Source of the DNA: Paenibacillus methanolicus | GTDB taxonomy: Bacteria; Bacillota; Bacilli; Paenibacillales; Paenibacillaceae | Assembly (NCBI RefSeq): GCF_008124765.1 | Contig: NZ_VNHS01000011.1 | Coordinates: 124,001 to 188,000, forward strand | DNA: 64,000 nt | Direction: 5' to 3' | In this document: in pieces, positions 60,415-64,000 of the stretch | Position numbering within the stretch: the first letter of the stretch is position 1 | Layout: each line of letters starts with the position of its first letter | Program-made: the position numbers and the translations under genes | Notes under the pieces: model-generated | What the model was told of the DNA's origin: nothing | What the model saw: the letters and a program-made list of their open reading frames with translations, nothing else | Databases searched by the model: none

Positions 60415-61890
60415 TTACCCGCGGTACCAGCCGAGCGGCTCGACCTGTAGATTCGTATTGATCTGCTTCACTTCCGTATAGGCTTCATAGCCGAAGGTGC
60501 CGAGCTCGCGGCCGATGCCGCTCTGCTTGTAGCCGCCCCACGGCGCTTCGTTATAAGTCGGGTGGTACGTATTGATCCACGTGATGCCGGCGCGGAGCTT
60601 GCGGGCGACCCGCTGCGCCTTCGCGCCGTTGTTCGTGAACACCGCCCCCGCAAGTCCGTAGATCGTGTCGTTCGCCAAGCGGATCGCCTCCGCCTCGTCC
60701 TTGAACGTCTGCACGACGAGCACCGGTCCGAAAATTTCCTCGCGCACGATGCGCATATCCGGCGTCGTATCGGCGAAGATCGTCGGCTCCATAAAATAAC
60801 CGCCGGCGTACTTGCCTTCCGTCAGCCGATTGCCGCCGCAGACGAGCCGCGCGCCCTCGGACTTGCCGATCTCTACGTAGTCCAGCACCTTGCGCAAATG
60901 CGCCTCGGAGACGAGCGGTCCCATCTCGGTATCTTCGGACAGCCCTTCGCCGACGACGATCGCCCTCGTCCGTTCCGTCAGCCGTTCCATGAACCGGTCG
61001 TAAATGCTCTCCTCGAGCAGCAACCGAGAACCCGCCGCGCAAATTTGGCCTTGCCCGGCGAAGATCGCGAACATCGCGTATTCGACCGCCGTCTCGAAAT
61101 CCGCGTCGGCAAACACGATATTCGGCGACTTGCCGCCGAGCTCGAGCGATATTTTCTTCATGTTGCCCGCCGCGACCCGCATGATGCTGCGTCCGGTCGC
61201 CGTGCCGCCGGTGAAGGCGATTTTGTCGACCTGGTCGCTCTCCGCCAGTTCATGGCCGACCGTCGCGCCCGCGCCGAGCACGAGATTCGCCACGCCCGCC
61301 GGGAAGCCCGCGCGCTCGATGAGACCGAACAGCTTCACCGCCGTCGCCGGGGTGATCTCCGCCGGCTTGAAGACGACGGTGTTGCCGGCGGCCAGCGCCG
61401 GCGCGAGCTTCCACGCCGCCATGAGCAGCGGATAATTCCACGGAATGATCTGGCCGCACACGCCGATCGGCTCGCGGACGACGATCGCCTGCATCGGATC
61501 GGCGACCTCGTACGTCTGGCCGTGCGGCTTCGTCGCAAGTCCGGCATAGTAACGGAAGCAGGCCACCGCGTCGTTCACGTCGCCCGCCGCCTCGCGCAGC
61601 GGCTTGCCGCTGTCGAGCACCTCGAGCCGCGCGAATTCGTCCTTCTCCGCCTCGAGCAGCCGGGCTAGCTCGAAGATGAGCCTTGCCCGTTCGGCCGCCG
61701 GCGTCGTGCTCCACTCGCCCTCGTCGAAGGCGGTACGCGCCGCCGCGATCGCCCGGCGCGCGTCGTCCGCGTTCCCTTCGGCCGCTACCGCGATGACCGC
61801 GCCGCTGGCCGGATTGACGATCTCCCGCGTTTCGCCCGACAAGGCGTCCACCCATTGACCGTCGATATACATTTGCAGTTGTTCGCTCAT
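60415..61890 (-). CDS. Aldehyde dehydrogenase, probable 4-aminobutyraldehyde dehydrogenase
   Basis: A 491-residue aldehyde dehydrogenase of the betaine/aminobutyraldehyde (BADH, PatD/PuuC) kind: PWNYPLLMAAWKLAPALAAGN, FTGGTATGRSIM, ISLELGGKSPNIVFADAD, the catalytic Cys in FAGQGQICAAGSRLLLEESIY and ITWINTYHPTYNEAPWGGYKQSGIGRE at the end. Between a putrescine aminotransferase and gabT it should turn 4-aminobutyraldehyde into GABA. The ATG at 61888-61890 follows GGAGG at nine bases; the gene is 15 bases before gabT. Confidence 0.88.
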   Translation of the reverse strand: MSEQLQMYIDGQWVDALSGETREIVNPASGAVIAVAAEGNADDARRAIAAARTAFDEGEWSTTPAAERARLIFELARLLEAEKDEFARLEVLDSGKPLREAAGDVNDAVACFRYYAGLATKPHGQTYEVADPMQAIVVREPIGVCGQIIPWNYPLLMAAWKLAPALAAGNTVVFKPAEITPATAVKLFGLIERAGFPAGVANLVLGAGATVGHELAESDQVDKIAFTGGTATGRSIMRVAAGNMKKISLELGGKSPNIVFADADFETAVEYAMFAIFAGQGQICAAGSRLLLEESIYDRFMERLTERTRAIVVGEGLSEDTEMGPLVSEAHLRKVLDYVEIGKSEGARLVCGGNRLTEGKYAGGYFMEPTIFADTTPDMRIVREEIFGPVLVVQTFKDEAEAIRLANDTIYGLAGAVFTNNGAKAQRVARKLRAGITWINTYHPTYNEAPWGGYKQSGIGRELGTFGYEAYTEVKQINTNLQVEPLGWYRG

Positions 61891-61995
61891 TCGTTGGCTC
61901 CTCCTGCTCTCATGGTTTGGTGAATGGCCGCCCTGTTTCTCGCACAGAGAGCGGCTAATCAAGCACGGCACTCATAGCTCGACCCTCTCGGCTCG

Positions 61996-63099
61996 CTACT
62001 TGCCGCACATCGGCTGCTGCTGCGTGATGCAGTGGATGTTGCCGCCCCCGAGGGCGATTTCGCGCGTGTTCACCTGCACGACCTCGCGGTCCGGGAACAG
62101 CGCCCGGATTTGCGTCAGCGCCTCGCCGTCGCGCGGATCGTCGAACGCCGGGATGACGACGCCGCCGTTGCAGATGTAGAAGTTCACGTACGTCGCGGCG
62201 AAACACGTCCCCGTCGCCCGGCTGTAGCTGCGGCGCGCCCGGTCGATCCGGCGCGCTTCCTCGTCGGAGATCGTCAGCGGCGACGGAATGTGGATGCGGT
62301 GAATGTCCAGCTTCCGGCCGCGCGCGTCGACCGCTTCGCTGAGCGTCTTGTACGCCGCCTGCAGCACCTCGTACTGCGGGTCCGCGGGATCGTCGGTCCA
62401 GCTCATCGCCACGACGCCCGGCCGGATGAACGCCGCAACCTCGTCGATATGGCCATCCGTCTCGTCGAACAGCATGCCGTCCGTGATCCAGATGATCTTC
62501 TCGATGTTCAGGTACTCCCGCAGCAGCTCCTCGACCTGTTCTTTCGTTAAGTCGGGATTGCGGTTCGGGTTGAGCAGGCATTGCTCGGTCGTCAGCAGCG
62601 TCCCTTCCCCGTCGACGTGAATCCCGCCGCCTTCGAGGATGAAATGCTGGGCGTCATACCGGTCCTTGTACTCCATCTCCAGCACCTTCTGCTTCACGAG
62701 CATATCCTGGTCCCATGGGAAGTAGAGTCCGCCCTGCAAGCCGCCCCAGGCGTTGAAGCCCCAGTCGACGCCGCGCACGTCGCCGGCGCCATTCTTCACG
62801 AACGTGGGGCCGACGTCGCGCATCCATGCGTCGTTGGAGGACATCTCCACGACCCGGATCGGGTCGGGGAAAATAGCGCGCACATGCTCATACTGCGAGG
62901 AGCCGACGCCGACCGTCACGGGCTCGAACCGGGAGATGGCGAGCGCCACCTCCACGAACGCGTCCTGCGCCGGCTTGGCGCCGAGGCGCCATGTATCGGT
63001 TCTCGTCGGCCACAACATCCATGTGCCGCGATGGGGTTCGTATTCGGCCGGCATCCGGTAGCCGTCCTGTCTTGGTGTGCTATTGATCGTTCTTGGCAT
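61996..63099 (-). CDS. aguA: Agmatine deiminase
   Basis: A 367-residue guanidino-group-modifying enzyme (pentein fold): AEYEPHRGTWMLWPTRTDTW, VEMSSNDAWMRDVGPTFV, FILEGGGIHVDGEGTLLTTE, ITDGMLFDETDGHIDEVAAFI and the catalytic Cys in LGGGNIHCITQQQP. It hydrolyses agmatine to N-carbamoylputrescine and ammonia. The amidohydrolase for the next step (AguB) is not in the window and might lie beyond the right edge. The ATG at 63097-63099 was used; the gene starts 21 bases after the aminotransferase stop. Confidence 0.95.
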   Translation of the reverse strand: MPRTINSTPRQDGYRMPAEYEPHRGTWMLWPTRTDTWRLGAKPAQDAFVEVALAISRFEPVTVGVGSSQYEHVRAIFPDPIRVVEMSSNDAWMRDVGPTFVKNGAGDVRGVDWGFNAWGGLQGGLYFPWDQDMLVKQKVLEMEYKDRYDAQHFILEGGGIHVDGEGTLLTTEQCLLNPNRNPDLTKEQVEELLREYLNIEKIIWITDGMLFDETDGHIDEVAAFIRPGVVAMSWTDDPADPQYEVLQAAYKTLSEAVDARGRKLDIHRIHIPSPLTISDEEARRIDRARRSYSRATGTCFAATYVNFYICNGGVVIPAFDDPRDGEALTQIRALFPDREVVQVNTREIALGGGNIHCITQQQPMCGK

Positions 63100-63120
63100 G
63101 CGGCTTCACCTCGGCGAGAA

Positions 63121-64000
<880 letters not shown>

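Overview
The window is a GC-rich (roughly 60%) chromosomal stretch from a low-GC-phylum Gram-positive bacterium, most likely a Paenibacillaceae member (Paenibacillus or Cohnella type). The reasons are strong GGAGG-type ribosome binding sites with frequent GTG/TTG starts, lipoprotein-type binding proteins, Bacillus-type Fur, AraR and cre sites, YneF, YflT and DUF402 proteins, and a secreted GH81 glucanase with discoidin modules. No rRNA, tRNA, phage, transposase or CRISPR array was seen.

Layout. 1-1463: the start of an lgt-like gene, an M56 peptidase and a BlaI repressor, with the same TACTACA-N3-TGTAGTA operator in front of lgt and of blaI. 2184-6278: a large secreted GH81 beta-1,3-glucanase. 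6766-10908: a lipoprotein, an IclR regulator, a cre-controlled membrane-anchored hydrolase and a fused superoxide dismutase. 11150-32349: a 21-kb iron-acquisition island. 32530-37492: a housekeeping group on the minus strand (folE, yneF, ogt, queG, rnhA, lepB, DUF402, GNAT). 38083-43258: stress proteins, sodA, a guanylate-kinase-like protein, a Pro/Gly repeat protein and two small paralogues, one split by a frame change. 43595-45518: araD and araR. 45786-57293: galU, a YjbQ protein, a thioredoxin-reductase-like protein without its cysteines, dps, metY, an ABC-F ATPase, a short pyruvate kinase, an AraC regulator and an HAD phosphatase. 57507-64000: an agmatine/putrescine to succinate catabolic set, cut by the right edge.

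The most notable system is the ten-gene minus-strand operon at 15617-28070. Its first six genes follow the rhizobactin/schizokinen order (diaminobutyrate aminotransferase, decarboxylase, NIS synthetase, N-acyltransferase, N-monooxygenase, NIS synthetase). Its last four are asbC, asbD, asbE and asbF, the petrobactin genes that make, activate, carry and transfer 3,4-dihydroxybenzoate. The two NIS synthetases resemble AsbA and AsbB. The locus therefore encodes both hydroxamate and 3,4-catecholate chemistry for a citrate backbone, which predicts a mixed-ligand siderophore that I do not know as a described product. It is flanked by two YfiY-type uptake systems, only one with an ATPase, and three Fur-box-loaded promoter regions serve the whole island. 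No exporter gene is present in it.

Other points of interest are a dispersed intergenic repeat family at five sites, a stalk-domain fusion on a siderophore-binding protein, AraR and Fur operators placed exactly inside promoter spacers, and several genes missing expected parts.
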